Assembly (NCBI GenBank): GCA_015698045.1
Contig: BLAL01000285.1
Location: forward strand, 434,001 to 498,000
Reading direction: 5' to 3'
Length of the DNA: 64,000 nucleotides
From: Rhizophagus clarus
Lineage: Eukaryota; Glomeromycota; Glomeromycetes; Glomerales; Glomeraceae
Positions within the stretch are counted from its first letter, which is position 1. Each line of letters starts with the position of its first letter. The notes beneath the pieces were generated by a model that saw nothing but the letters and a program-made list of their open reading frames with translations, made no database searches and was not told the DNA's origin. A program made the translations under genes and the position numbers. This document shows, piece by piece, positions 45,908 to 57,559 of this stretch.

Positions 45908-47079
45908 TAGATAAATCATCTGATCAAACTAATTCGAAAATTGTTATAAATATATTTCAGATATAAAATACAAAATTTTTGGTTTATTGTTAGGAACGGA
46001 AAATGTAATAAGGCATGCATATGCATCAATAACGTAACTTTGTATCACGTTTATTACAGGGCATGATTTGATTGGAACACTAAACACATTTAAATATATT
46101 AGCTTATTAATTAAATTGCAATGTACATGAATTTTGAGTCACATACTTTGCAGAAATGGTTAAATGGCTATATTTTATATTTTTATTTTACACAAATAGA
46201 AATTATCACTCACTTATGCATCAAATACTTAAACTATATTATCGAAAATTATTATATAGTTGCGTATTTATAGCTAGCTTGAAGTTTTACTTTGTAACAA
46301 AATTTTTTGTATCTTAGATTAAAAGTATAGGATAATTTCCAAACAGTCCATATATACGTAAAACACGTCCGAATCTAAGGATCGTTTATTTATTTGATAT
46401 TTGGAGGAGAATGAAGTAACATGATTTTTTTTATTCATGTGTCAGTGTGTCACTATTGATTGAAATTTAAAACTTTTAATCTAAAATAACTTATTGTAAT
46501 TTATCTTATTATTAATACAGATATTATTAAAGGAAAATTTGTCATCATTATTCATGCAAAAGAGAAACTTTAATTCATATGTTTATAACTCGCACTAAGC
46601 CATAAACAGTGAGATAAAGAAATTTGGCGTAATATTATTTATTATATGTAATATTCATATGAACCGCATGAGCCACAACCTTATAAATTATCTATAAAAT
46701 AATTCAACAAAATCACCTCTCTTTCAAAAATGTATCTTTTAATACTAAATTATTGACAATTAAATCTACTTCAGTAACCTCATATACTTTTCAACACACG
46801 TAAAAAAAAAAAAAAATTAATATTTTAACGGCATACATAAATAAACATAAACTTATTTATTGATAAGTTTTCCTACGCATTCGTTGAAAGCATAGATATA
46901 TATACAAAAAAGAAAATGCCAAAGAAAAGAAGAGAAAGGAAATAAGCATCTCGCACCATATTTATCTATCTAAATATTAAGGTTGAAAATTAATACTCAT
47001 GTTCTAATTTGTGAATAGTTAGTCTATCAAATAGAAACTCTTCATAAATCTAAGTTGATACCCTATTGAAGAGTATTCA

Positions 47080-47460
47080 TTAAATTGATGGTGACCTCAA
47101 AGGGAACTTATAAACTTTCATGGCAAAAAGAATTATTTTGATTTCCGCCCTCCAGAACAACAACTGAATATATATTGATCCACGTAATAATCCGTTACAG
47201 GAGTAGAATTGATGTCTGATTATTTCAGAATAAATTTTCTAATAATATTATTAGTATCTGTCTAGGAAGCAAACAAAACGACGCAAATCAGACTTTCAGT
47301 GTTCACCATCGTAAAAAATTACAATTTGATGTCGATTCTTTAAGGAAAATATGGTAATGGACTCATCTTCTTGAATTCCAGTGATAAGCATTTGTTTCTG
47401 AACAACACTATGATCAATGAGTTGAACAGAAGGTAATTAATCTGAAAATAGAATTAAAGT
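47080..47460 (+). pseudogene. Remnant of the Crypton recombinase tail
   Basis: A diverged copy of 41620-41945 ('aaaaagaatt-tttggattt', 'ctaatgatattatcagtatctgt', 'gcaaaacgac', 'caacttgatattgattcttt', 'atgatcaatgagttgaa'). Multiple stops. It is identified only through its order and position relative to the 40.7 kb relic. Confidence 0.55.
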
Positions 47461-49255
47461 ATAGAATATTGTGAAGATGTAACAGAAATATTCGGACGAA
47501 GAATCTTACGTGATCAAATGAAGTTTGATGATTTCCCCATATGAATTATGAAGTTTGGCATTTTACGCTCATATCTATACTTTATTAGTTTTCAGTTGAA
47601 GAGATTATTAAATATTTCTTAACGCAATCTCGACATTAAAAGAAAAACGTGAACCGTAAGAAATATTAATACAAAGAATAAGATGTTGTAGCTTTAATAA
47701 AGTATTGATCACACGATTAAATGTATTAGATTATCCAGCGAATAACATTGTCACACCCGCTACGGCCCGCGGAACGATTATTCCTGTTTATTGTAGATCA
47801 ATTTTTTTTTTTTAAAATCAAACAATAAGTTATATTGTTAAATTGGCGTTTATGTTATATAAAATAAATCGTCACACCAGTGCATTGCACCCATAAACAT
47901 TTTATTAAAGTACCGTCATTCTGTCATTTTTTAACGCCCTTATTCCAATCAAAGAATGTATAGCTGTGAAAGCTTGTAAAACATAAAACAATGAATTTGG
48001 TCGAATTCTCCTCTTTTCTATATATTCGACATATATATATAATTCAATACGTACAACTTTTGAAACAGGAAATTGTTTCAGTCTCTCGAAACATAAACTA
48101 ATACGCATTATATCGAATATTCACATATATAATACGTCATTGTCAAGCGAATTGATTTATAATTATTTTTTTCTTACTAAAAAATTTGCAAAACAAAGAA
48201 CTCGAGATCTTTTTTTCTTTATTGAATTTTTTTTTTTTTGCTAAATTCATAAATTCATTCTAAGATTAAATGTGTAACATTAAAAAAGAGATGATCTAGA
48301 TATTCGTGTCACAAGCTTTACTCGTCGCGTACTCTGAAGATTTTTTTGTTTTAACTTCTTTCAAAAATTCATTTATCCGGGCCTTTTTTTGGATGTAACA
48401 CGGAGTCTTAAAAGACAATTTTAGTAATACAACTATCTAATGAATATCGGTCTTCTGCCATGAACATCTGTTGTAACTTGTGGTTTTGATTGTAATTCAC
48501 ATAAATGGATAATTACCCGATTCACCAATGAAATTTATTAAGATATCTCAAAAAAATTCCATTTTAGAAATTGGAATGGCTTTATAATTTTGGAATGATG
48601 AAAGGAAGCGGAAATAATTATCCGACTGTTAACAAAAAAAAAAGGAATTAATAATCCGGAGAGGTAATAAAAACGATTAAATAGAAAAAATGATAAAGAC
48701 AGAAAATTAAATCGTTATCCTAAAGGTAACATAGTTATTTGCTTTTATCTAACTTTTTTTGTTTTATTTCCTTTTTAATTAAATTATAGTAATTATATTT
48801 AAAGCACAACAATAATAAAAAATTCCTTTGAAACTCACATGTAAAATTAAAATTGTTTACGGAGAAAAGTTTCAGCTTTCATTATTTTCATTAGACTTTC
48901 ATCATCATTTAATTTAATTGTTACTTCTCGGGAACTCCGTATTGATCATTGGAATTTAACATTTAAAAGGATGAAGAAATGCAATTAAATACCTTTATTA
49001 GTATTTTAAGGAAAAGTATTTATTGAAATGAACTCGCTTTTGTATTTTTCTTTGCCTTTATTTCTTGTAATTTTTGGCTTGTAAAATTAATTAATTAAAT
49101 CCTGCTTAGTTTTTGAGGTTATTTAAACAATCAGAATTCGATATAGCGATCATACATTATAACAAATTTTTATACTTAAACATTATAAATTTTTAACATA
49201 ACGAACTGTTGTAAATTCGAATGGTTCGTTATCATTACGCGATCATGTGATTTTA

Positions 49256-49261
49256 CACGTG
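49256..49261 (+). promoter_or_regulatory. CACGTG box upstream of the 49.3 kb kinase
   Basis: CACGTG 40 bp before the start codon, with a CATGTG 6 bp further upstream (49244-49249). Shared with copies A and C and, at a similar distance, with the 56.1 kb gene. It resembles the core site of fungal bHLH factors. Confidence 0.5.
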
Positions 49262-49300
49262 ATTAATAACCAATGACTTTCCATTCAATGTTTAGGTAAG

Positions 49301-50826
49301 ATGGAGGAAGTTATATCATATCTGCAAGAAAATAAGTTCACTCCGAAAGAATTGAAAGACTGTCCAGAATGCGGTAAACCGCGAATTTCTTTCGGATGGT
49401 GTCTGGAATGCGAAACTAATGCCATGAAGGAAAAATTTCCCAATTGGACATCAGGGAATAAAGAAATCGACGAGTTAATTCGTTATACTCAACTCAACGC
49501 TACTCAAGCTTGTGATTACTTAGAATGGATCCCATTTGAGAATTTCGAGCTGGTCAAATATATCGGTAAGGGTAAATTTAGTAGTGTTTATTCAGCTTTA
49601 TGGATGGAAGGACCTAGATGGATTTGGGATGATGGCGCACAAGAATGGGCACGAGCTGGTCCAATGAATGTTGCTTTGAAACGTCTTGATAACTCACAAA
49701 ATATTTCAAGTTTTTACATTAATCAGGTAATTAAATATCATGAAATTATGATTTTGAATAAAATTAATCGTTGAATGCTAGGTTTTTAAAACAAAGATAA
49801 ATGCATTTTATCATTTCTGAAAATGGAATAACTAATGGTAAGGTTGTTAGATAAACAATGTCGGATCTTATTATGGATGTTGAATAAGCCGTTGATGTGA
49901 CTTATTTCCGGCCAATCATAGACTGCGCAATAATAATTTATTCCAACATATATCATACGTAATATCGTATTTACTTTTTTTTTTTTGTTTAATAGATTAA
50001 GGCATATCATAAATGTTTACAATCTGCTTCATTAGCTGGAACGTTTGGTATTACGAAAGATCCAACGTCCAACTATATGATTGTAATGAAGTACTACGAG
50101 AACGGAAACCTTTACCAATATCTTGATCATTGTAATGGCATTCTCTCTTGGAGAGATATGATCGATATTTTATGGGGAATTGCCGGCGGTCTTGAAAGGA
50201 TCCATTCCGAAGGAAAAATTCACGGAAATCTTCATGGAGGAAATTTACTTGTCGAAGACGAAAAGGTTTCTACGGATGCACGTATTAGTGACGTAGGTCT
50301 CCATGGGCCGTGTAATTTTAATAAAAAAAAGAGTTCAATTCAAAGATACGGGGTTTTACCATATGTTGCGCCGGAAGTTTTACGTGGCGACAATCATACT
50401 ACTGCCTCTGACATATATTCATTTGGAATTATTATGAATAGTCTTGCAACTGGAAAAAGACCTTGGTATAATAGAGCGCATGATACTAATTTGGCAAAGG
50501 ATATATGTGATGGTAAAAGACTTGAAATTCCTGACGATACGCCTAATTTTTATGCAGAATTAATGCAACAATGTTGGGATAATGATCCAGAAAAACGTCC
50601 AACTGCGTCCTATTTAAATGAAAAATTAGGAGAATGGATTATTTTAATCTGTGATGATCCTAATCCTTCAAAAATTTCAGATGAGAACTCTATTGCTGAA
50701 GAAAAGAGATGGAGAAAAATTTCTCAAACGTCTAAGAAAATTTCTCTTCCGGAAATACATCCTGAAGCATATTATACAAGTATGCCTTTGTATTTTCCAA
50801 ATGTAATAAGATGTCATTCTAATTAA
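49301..50826 (+). CDS. Zinc-ribbon/TKL protein kinase family member, predicted pseudokinase (418 aa)
   Basis: Exons 49301-49726 and 49996-50826, phase 0 (CAG|GTAATT ... AATAG|ATT). Zinc-ribbon C21/C24/C34/C37 with a MEEVISYLQEN start shared by the relics at 43820 and 870. Glycine loop G89-K-G91-K-F-S-S-V, and VALK with K127. Q142 sits at the alpha-C position. The catalytic loop is H218-G-N220-L-H-G-G-N225, with D241-V-G. The variable post-GPC stretch is lysine-rich (NFNKKKSSIQR). YVAPE, SDIYSFG and CWDNDPEKRPTA follow, and the tail motif is HPEAYYTSMPL. AATAAA at 50868-50873 is a plausible poly(A) signal. It is the only intact member of the A/B/C duplication family. Whether it has any phosphotransfer activity is uncertain for the same reasons as its paralogues. 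Confidence 0.9.
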
Positions 50827-50879
50827 TTTCAATTAATATTCTCTTATTATTACATGTTAAGTTTAATAATAAAAAACAA

Positions 50880-53800
50880 TTTTTTATCTTCATATTATCA
50901 TATTTATTACCGAGTTATCATTATAGTACTATTTAGCGATATAAGCAAAAGCTAAAATACGCATAAAATTTATGGGAAAACTCTTTCAGATTGACGGTTG
51001 TTACACTGTCTTTTATTTCTGATTGTTCGAATTTTTGAGTTTATAAAGGGGGAACGCCATAAATGTTGATCAAAAAACACGAATGAATCCCCATATGTTC
51101 ATCAATCATTTAAATATCAGCTATCTTGACTAAAATAGGATATCTATCAATATATTAATCAAACAAATATTTTATGTTGACTAAATTTTACACAGAATAA
51201 ATATATTTCGCTAGCCAGAATAAACTTTGATCGGCTTTCCAATCAAAAGAGATAATTTATTCATTGAAATTATAATAATTTCTATATTTATTAGAATTAG
51301 TCTATAATTAGAAAAATATCTTGTTTCAACAAATCGGTTCCATTAAATAATTGTTATTTTAGTTATAAAACGATAAATTATGAGCATAATTTTATATACA
51401 GTATATGCACCAGCAGGAGACTCCGTATGCATGTAATATTGGTAATATCCTGATCAGAGATTGGTTGTGGCGATCTGATTTGCTTGAGTACATTTCACAA
51501 ATTTAGGTAATAAACACATGGTCTGGATCGGATCGAAATTTGATATTTATAAAGCTATCCGCATGATTGGCGAGTTATAAAGAGGTAAATCCCATTTTTA
51601 TTTATTATTATGCTTGAAAGAATATCCCTTATTTTACATGCATTTAAAATACGGCACAATAAACAAATGTGTAATTGGCATAACTTGATTTATATAAATA
51701 ATAATTTTCATTCGTAATAATGCAGACATGAGATTTATGAAAAAAAAATTATTCAACATATTTTATCGAAACATAGTTTTTATAAAACTGCACAGGCAAA
51801 GAAAAGAAATAAAGCTTTCACCTAGATTACTAAATGTTACAGCTAATTTACCGATTGTGGAATTCAAGTTAAAGAGGGTAATAAGTTAACTATATTCAAA
51901 TCATGGTCAATTTTAACAACTTTAACGACGGTGTTTTCTTTCAACCTTCATTGTAAAAAGACCAAAATGAATATTTTTGATCCGTATGCATAAAGCTGTA
52001 ATCCACCGTATATTTTATACCTACCTATAATAATAAAACTAGTTATCTTTTGTTTATATGTGTCTAGAAATAAGAGAACGTCTTTTACTAACCGAAAAAA
52101 CTCAAACTAGAATACGAATTCAATCCATCCCCAAAAATTGATGCTAAAATTATGCCTTTATATCAGATATAAAATATGACCCTAAGACTTAGCTCGGCGA
52201 CTCACGAAATTTCCTTGAACCAACTTGATTTGATATGTGAAATTTGATGTCCTGTTTTATTAATTTAATTTACAGGCGGTATCTAATGATCAAGAGAAAA
52301 CGAAGGTACTAAGTTGTAAGGATAGAAATATTATTTAAATTTATTAGCAACCGATTTATTTATTTTGTCAAAAAATAGTAAAAGAAGACAGAATGAAGAT
52401 AAGGAGAAATACTGAAGATACGAGAGTTAATAAGGAAATTTAATTAATAAAAAGGCGTAATGAGGTTGCAACACATTAAGAAAAATATTGAAAAAGTCTC
52501 GTTTGATTATGGATCTTTTTCTATGAGGACAATATATATTTTGAGGTGGAATGCAATACATTACTATTCAGTTATTAATTTAAAAGTAATAATTTTATCC
52601 TTCATTAGACATTTCTAGAATTATTAGAACTTCGAATTACATCGTTAATATTATCAGATTATCTTTTTAGCCATAAATGATTATCTACCGCAAAGTTCCA
52701 TATCAACGTAACGTGTGCATATTAGTTTATTTATTGTATTACTCAATTACATAATATTGTAATTGCAGTCGAACGAGCAATATAATGCAAATGAAAATAT
52801 GGTTTCTTTGGAAAAAATGACAAACATAAATTTCCAAACTTATGCCAATTTATCATAAAAGAAAAATAGAATGTTAATAATAGAACATTCTAATATTCTA
52901 AATGGAGATCGCCATCATTCAAATCTAATCTTAGAATGAGAAAATAGAAGAATGTAGACGAATTAAACATTTGTGTAATCGGTTGCGAAAAAATGTCTTT
53001 CTGTTAAGAAATCTTAATTCTCATAGTGGTTTCTGTAACATCATCATTTAAGAATTTGTAAAAAAATGTTAACTAATTAGAGTGAAAATGATTTTTTACG
53101 GATTAACGTTTGTAAAAAGTATTAGTTCGATATCATTACTGTATTCTAAATTGCACTATGGTATAAAGCATGTCATACATTTACATTTTTAGCATTATAA
53201 AAGTATACGATTTTGATTAAGTATTGCAAAAACAGAAAACTTTACATAACAATAAGGAATATTTGATAATCTAATTTATTTTTAATAAACATCTAGAATC
53301 AAAGGAATCCGTATGTGTTTCGGTCCGTACCCCAGATATAGCCCGTGATTGCTTTTTTCAGGTTTTCGGAAAGGATTATCCGGATTGATTTATTTGGGTA
53401 ACAGAATCAAAGAGTTAAAAACCTGTAGTTGCCCCAAAAGTAAAATTTATTCAAATATCATGTTTATTTACATAATATGCATTATTTGGAAAACCTTATC
53501 TGTTATCGTATAAATTATTTTAAATTATAGTTTGTATGACATCTTTTCAACTCCCGATTTGTAGACTAAAAAAAAAGTTTATTTTAAATAAAATCCATTT
53601 AAATATAACAAGGGTAACATCATTACTAATATTATTTCTCGCCATTCTACTAAACTTTCGCACGAAAACCTGTTTCTTATTACACATATATGACTAATAA
53701 TAACTTTATAATAATTCTCATTTAGTCCGGTGAACATTTTTGTTTTTGTGATAGCGATTTTTCTTATTCGTGTGAATGAAATTTTAATTTGTACATATAC

Positions 53801-56040
53801 TGTAAGTTCCAAAGATAATATTAACATTTATAATATCATTCATATTATGGACGTTATATAAATAAAAATAAAATTGAACTTACTTTCTTTCTTTCATTCT
53901 CCTGTGATTATGACAAATTAAGGCCAATTAATTCTTACTTTTAGTAACTATTAAAAAATTAAAAAAAAAAATGAATTTTATGGCACAACAAAATAAAAAT
54001 TAATGTTTCTCGATCCAAAATTTCAAGACTTTCTAAAATGGAGGCGATAAAGAGAGTGTCTCGGAAAGAATTTGCACTGCGCAACACGGTAAAGAAAGGA
54101 AGATAATGAAAGCCATATTAGAGGTCGAAATTTGATTCATTGTAACTAAATCGAGCATTTTGCGGTAGTACTGAACCTTTGTTTATCTCGATCAATATTG
54201 TATTGTCTGTGGCATACCATATCTTCCTATTAAGGAATGTGACTCCAGACTGTTTGTTATATTAACCATATGATAGCTCATTATCTTCAGTTCGTGTACA
54301 TTCATGCAACTTATGAAAGTTACAATCAACCTACTCAATAATAGGCTGATCTAACATATTTATAATTCCCGTTAAGAATAGGGCGTGTAAATTATTTATG
54401 CAAATTTACCAACCAATACAACGAGATTTAAACGTCTTGAATTTTTTTCGGCGGTGAGCGATGCCTTACGGTATAATTTAGCTTAATTATAAATAACGAT
54501 CGAGGAAGAAGGCCAGTGTTAATAATGTCAAGCGTGTAAATACTAATCTTCCATCATTGAACCAAAATAGTTGAAGGAAATTACCTGATATTGTTCTGTA
54601 AAATATCATGAAATTCTACGTTTTTACATTTATATCTAACGTAATCGTCAACGCTTTAGGCGAAAAATGAAAAAAATACAAAGCGTAAGAGTGAAATATG
54701 TTTTAAATGACCTATTGTTTATATCCTATGGTTTGCACGAAATATTAAATAATACTGATTAGTTCAAACTTCAATGGAAAAATAAAAAGATAAAAAGATA
54801 TTGGTAAAATGGAAAAGGGAAAATAATAAAATAATAGAAAAGGACAACAATCGGATGATGATGATCCGTAAAGAATAATTTAATACATTAATATATATTA
54901 CAAATTACAATTCTTTTTATTGTTAATTATTAATAGTTTCGAGATTCTTATTAATAGAAATTTCTATTTTTCTTTTCTTTCTCCTTTTTTATGTAACACA
55001 AATATTTTTATTTTATTTTTATTTTTATTTTTATTTTTTTTTTTTTTAGTAATAATAGTCGAAACATGGAAAACAAGCCTTTCTCTTATAACTATATAAT
55101 TATAAAACTAACATCATGTAATACTCATTATTCAAGCGGAGGTTTGCGCGGCTCATAAAAAAAAAATTCAGACAGTTATAGTTGTAATAGAATTTTTTAT
55201 TACGCTATTATCGTATTCTGAGATTGTCATAGAAAAAAGGATCATTGTGTCACACTCGCAGTAATTTCTCCGGAATTTTTTTTTTCTCATTTATCAAACT
55301 CTTCTTTACGCGTGAATTTATTGGTTATTTACACGGTCTTCTAAATAAATGACTTTTGTCCTGATGTAATTTTTAAATAGAAATTTCCCATTCTAGAATT
55401 AACACGAGGAAGGAACCAATGAAATATTTGAGTTACGTAAAAAAACGAGTTTAGCTGCAAAAATATTTTACAATAAGGGGGGATGCCATCAGGAGAGTCA
55501 AGTCCGAATATTAATCTTTAAAATTAAGGAAAACCGAATTTTGTCATAATTAAATCGTTAAAAATTGAAAAAGAAGAAACGATTATATCAAAGGTAGATA
55601 TTGTTATCACGTATTTTCTCTTATCTAACTTTTAACTTGGTTTTTTGTCGGTCTTTTTTTTTATATATATATTTTTCAAATTTTAGTCTATTTCCATAGT
55701 CGTGTTAAAATTTCTGGGATATTTTAGAAGTTTCTTAAACATGTCGTGTTAAAATTTTGGGATATTGGAAGTTTCTTAAACATGTATAGCTTAGACTAAA
55801 ATTATGAAACCTAGATACATCATAATCTTAAATTCTTAGAATTTAGTAAGCTAATCGAAATCAGTAAATTCATAAGGTCCGAAAATGATGATTATAATCA
55901 TTAGAATGCTGATTAATTTTACTGTTTAAGGAGCGTTAATACGTAAAAATAAATTTTAATAAATATCAACAATTTCAATTAGCAATTAAATTTTCAGATT
56001 AAAAAATAAACTTTTTTACTTTTCTTATGAAATCAACTAA
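50880..56040. other. Intergenic, 5 kb without a recognised gene
   Basis: AT-rich. The 82-codon minus-strand frame at 53579-53827 has no recognisable motif and no paralogue in the window. The last ~500 bp before the 56.1 kb kinase has weak similarity to the 5' flank of the 49.3 kb gene ('aaacgatta...aaaggta-ata', 'cttatctaactttt'). Confidence 0.45.
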
Positions 56041-56047
56041 TTTGATA

Positions 56048-56053
56048 CACGTG
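56048..56053 (+). promoter_or_regulatory. CACGTG box upstream of the 56.1 kb kinase
   Basis: CACGTG 61 bp before the start codon in 'tttgatacacgtgattacg'. The surrounding promoter is otherwise well diverged from that of the 49.3 kb gene, so retention of the box at a similar distance is notable. Confidence 0.5.
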
Positions 56054-56113
56054 ATTACGTAATTAATAGCAAGTATAATTTACTTTATTCATATTTTAGA
56101 TAATTTTGACAAA

Positions 56114-57538
56114 ATGGGAGATTTATCTTATCAACAAGGAAATAAATTTACTCCAAAGGAATTGAAAGATTGCCCTGAATGCGATAAACCTCGAATATCT
56201 TTCGGATGGTGCATGGAATGTGAAACTAATGCCATGAAAGAAAACTTTCCTCATTGGACATCAGGAAGCAAAGAGATTGACGAATTAATTCGGTACACTC
56301 AATTAAACGCCACCCAAGCCTGTGATTACTTAGAATGGATCCCTTTTGAGAAATTTGAAATGGTTAAATATATTGGTAAGGGTGGATTTAGCAGCGTCTA
56401 TTCAGCTCTTTGGATGGAAGGGCCTAGATGGATTTGGGATGATGGAGCGCAAGAATGGACTCGAGCTGGGCCAATGAATGTTGCTTTGAAACGTCTTGAT
56501 AATTCACAAAACATTTCAAGCTCTTATATTAATCAGGTAATTACATTTTCGGTAAATTCATGGCGCCAACTAGAATTTCTGACATGTGATATGAATTTGG
56601 TGACATTTAATGGTGTAAGGACAGTGGATAAATTTAATTGATCATAATTTTATTTCTCTAAGATTACATTTACTTTTTTTTTTTTTTTTTGATAGATTAA
56701 AGTATATCACAAGTGTTTACAATCTGCCTCGTTAGCTGGAACGTTTGGTATTACAAAAGATCCGACATCCAGTTATATGATCGTAATGAAATATTACGAA
56801 AACGGCAATCTTTATCAATATCTCGATCATTGCAATGGAATACTTTCCTGGCGAGATATGATTGACATGTTATGGGGGATCGCTGGAGGTCTCGAAAGGA
56901 TTCATTCCGAAAGAAAAGTCCATGGGAATCTTCACGGAGGAAATTTGCTTATCGAAGACGAAAAAGTATCTACAGATTCTCGTATCGGTGATGTAGGTTT
57001 ACACGGACCATGTAATTACGATGGAAGTAGAAGTCAAATATATGGGATCCTACCATATATTGCACCGGAAGTTTTACGTGGAGAAAATTATAGTACTGCC
57101 TCCGACATATATTCATTTGGAATTGTTATGAATGTTCTTGCAACTGGAAAAAGACCTTGGTATAATAGAGCACATGATATTAATTTGGCAAAAGATATTT
57201 GTGATGGCAAAAGACTTGAAATCCCTGAAGATACGCCTAATTTTTATGCAGAATTAATGCAACAATGTTGGGATAATGATCCAGAAAAACGTCCAACCGC
57301 GTCCTATTTAAATGAAAAATTAGGAGAATGGATTATTTTAATTTGTGATGATCCAAATCCTTCACAGATTTCGGACGAGAATTCTATTGCCGAGGAAAAG
57401 AGATGGAAGATGATTTCCAAACTGAATAATAGATTAACTCATCCTGAGATACATCCGGAGGCATACTATACAAGCAGACCTTTATATTTTCCTGAGCTAT
57501 TAAATGTAAAATGTTATTCTAATTATACCATGAGATGA
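56114..57538 (+). CDS. Zinc-ribbon/TKL protein kinase family member, predicted pseudokinase (421 aa)
   Basis: Exons 56114-56536 and 56696-57538; the intron is 159 nt, the shortest of the four. Phase 0 (CAG|GTAATT ... GATAG|ATT). Numbering is one less than in the other copies. Zinc-ribbon C20/C23/C33/C36, glycine loop G88-K-G90-G-F-S-S-V, K126, Q141 at the alpha-C position, catalytic loop H217-G-N219-L-H-G-G-N. The segment before DVG is RIGDVG rather than RISDVG. The variable stretch is NYDGSRSQI, the shortest, followed by YGILPYIAPE. The C-terminal tail is longer (HPEAYYTSRPLYFPELLNVK...). It is the most diverged member, yet it keeps both catalytic substitutions. Confidence 0.9.
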
Positions 57539-57559
57539 GATGATAATCCATCATTTTAT

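Larger units (their letters stand above)
44470..49740 (+). repeat. Segmental duplication B: reference copy for blocks A, C and D
   Basis: A continuous block ending in the intact 49.3 kb kinase. It pairs with A (inverted), C (direct, right part) and D (direct, left part), and its 45.38-46.01 kb interval also pairs with G. It still holds the ~770-bp piece (46.70-47.46 kb) that is missing from A. Confidence 0.8.

Noticed and set aside
53579..53827. 82-codon minus-strand frame
   Set aside because: No recognisable motif, typical AT-driven composition, and no duplicated copy or splice context in the window.
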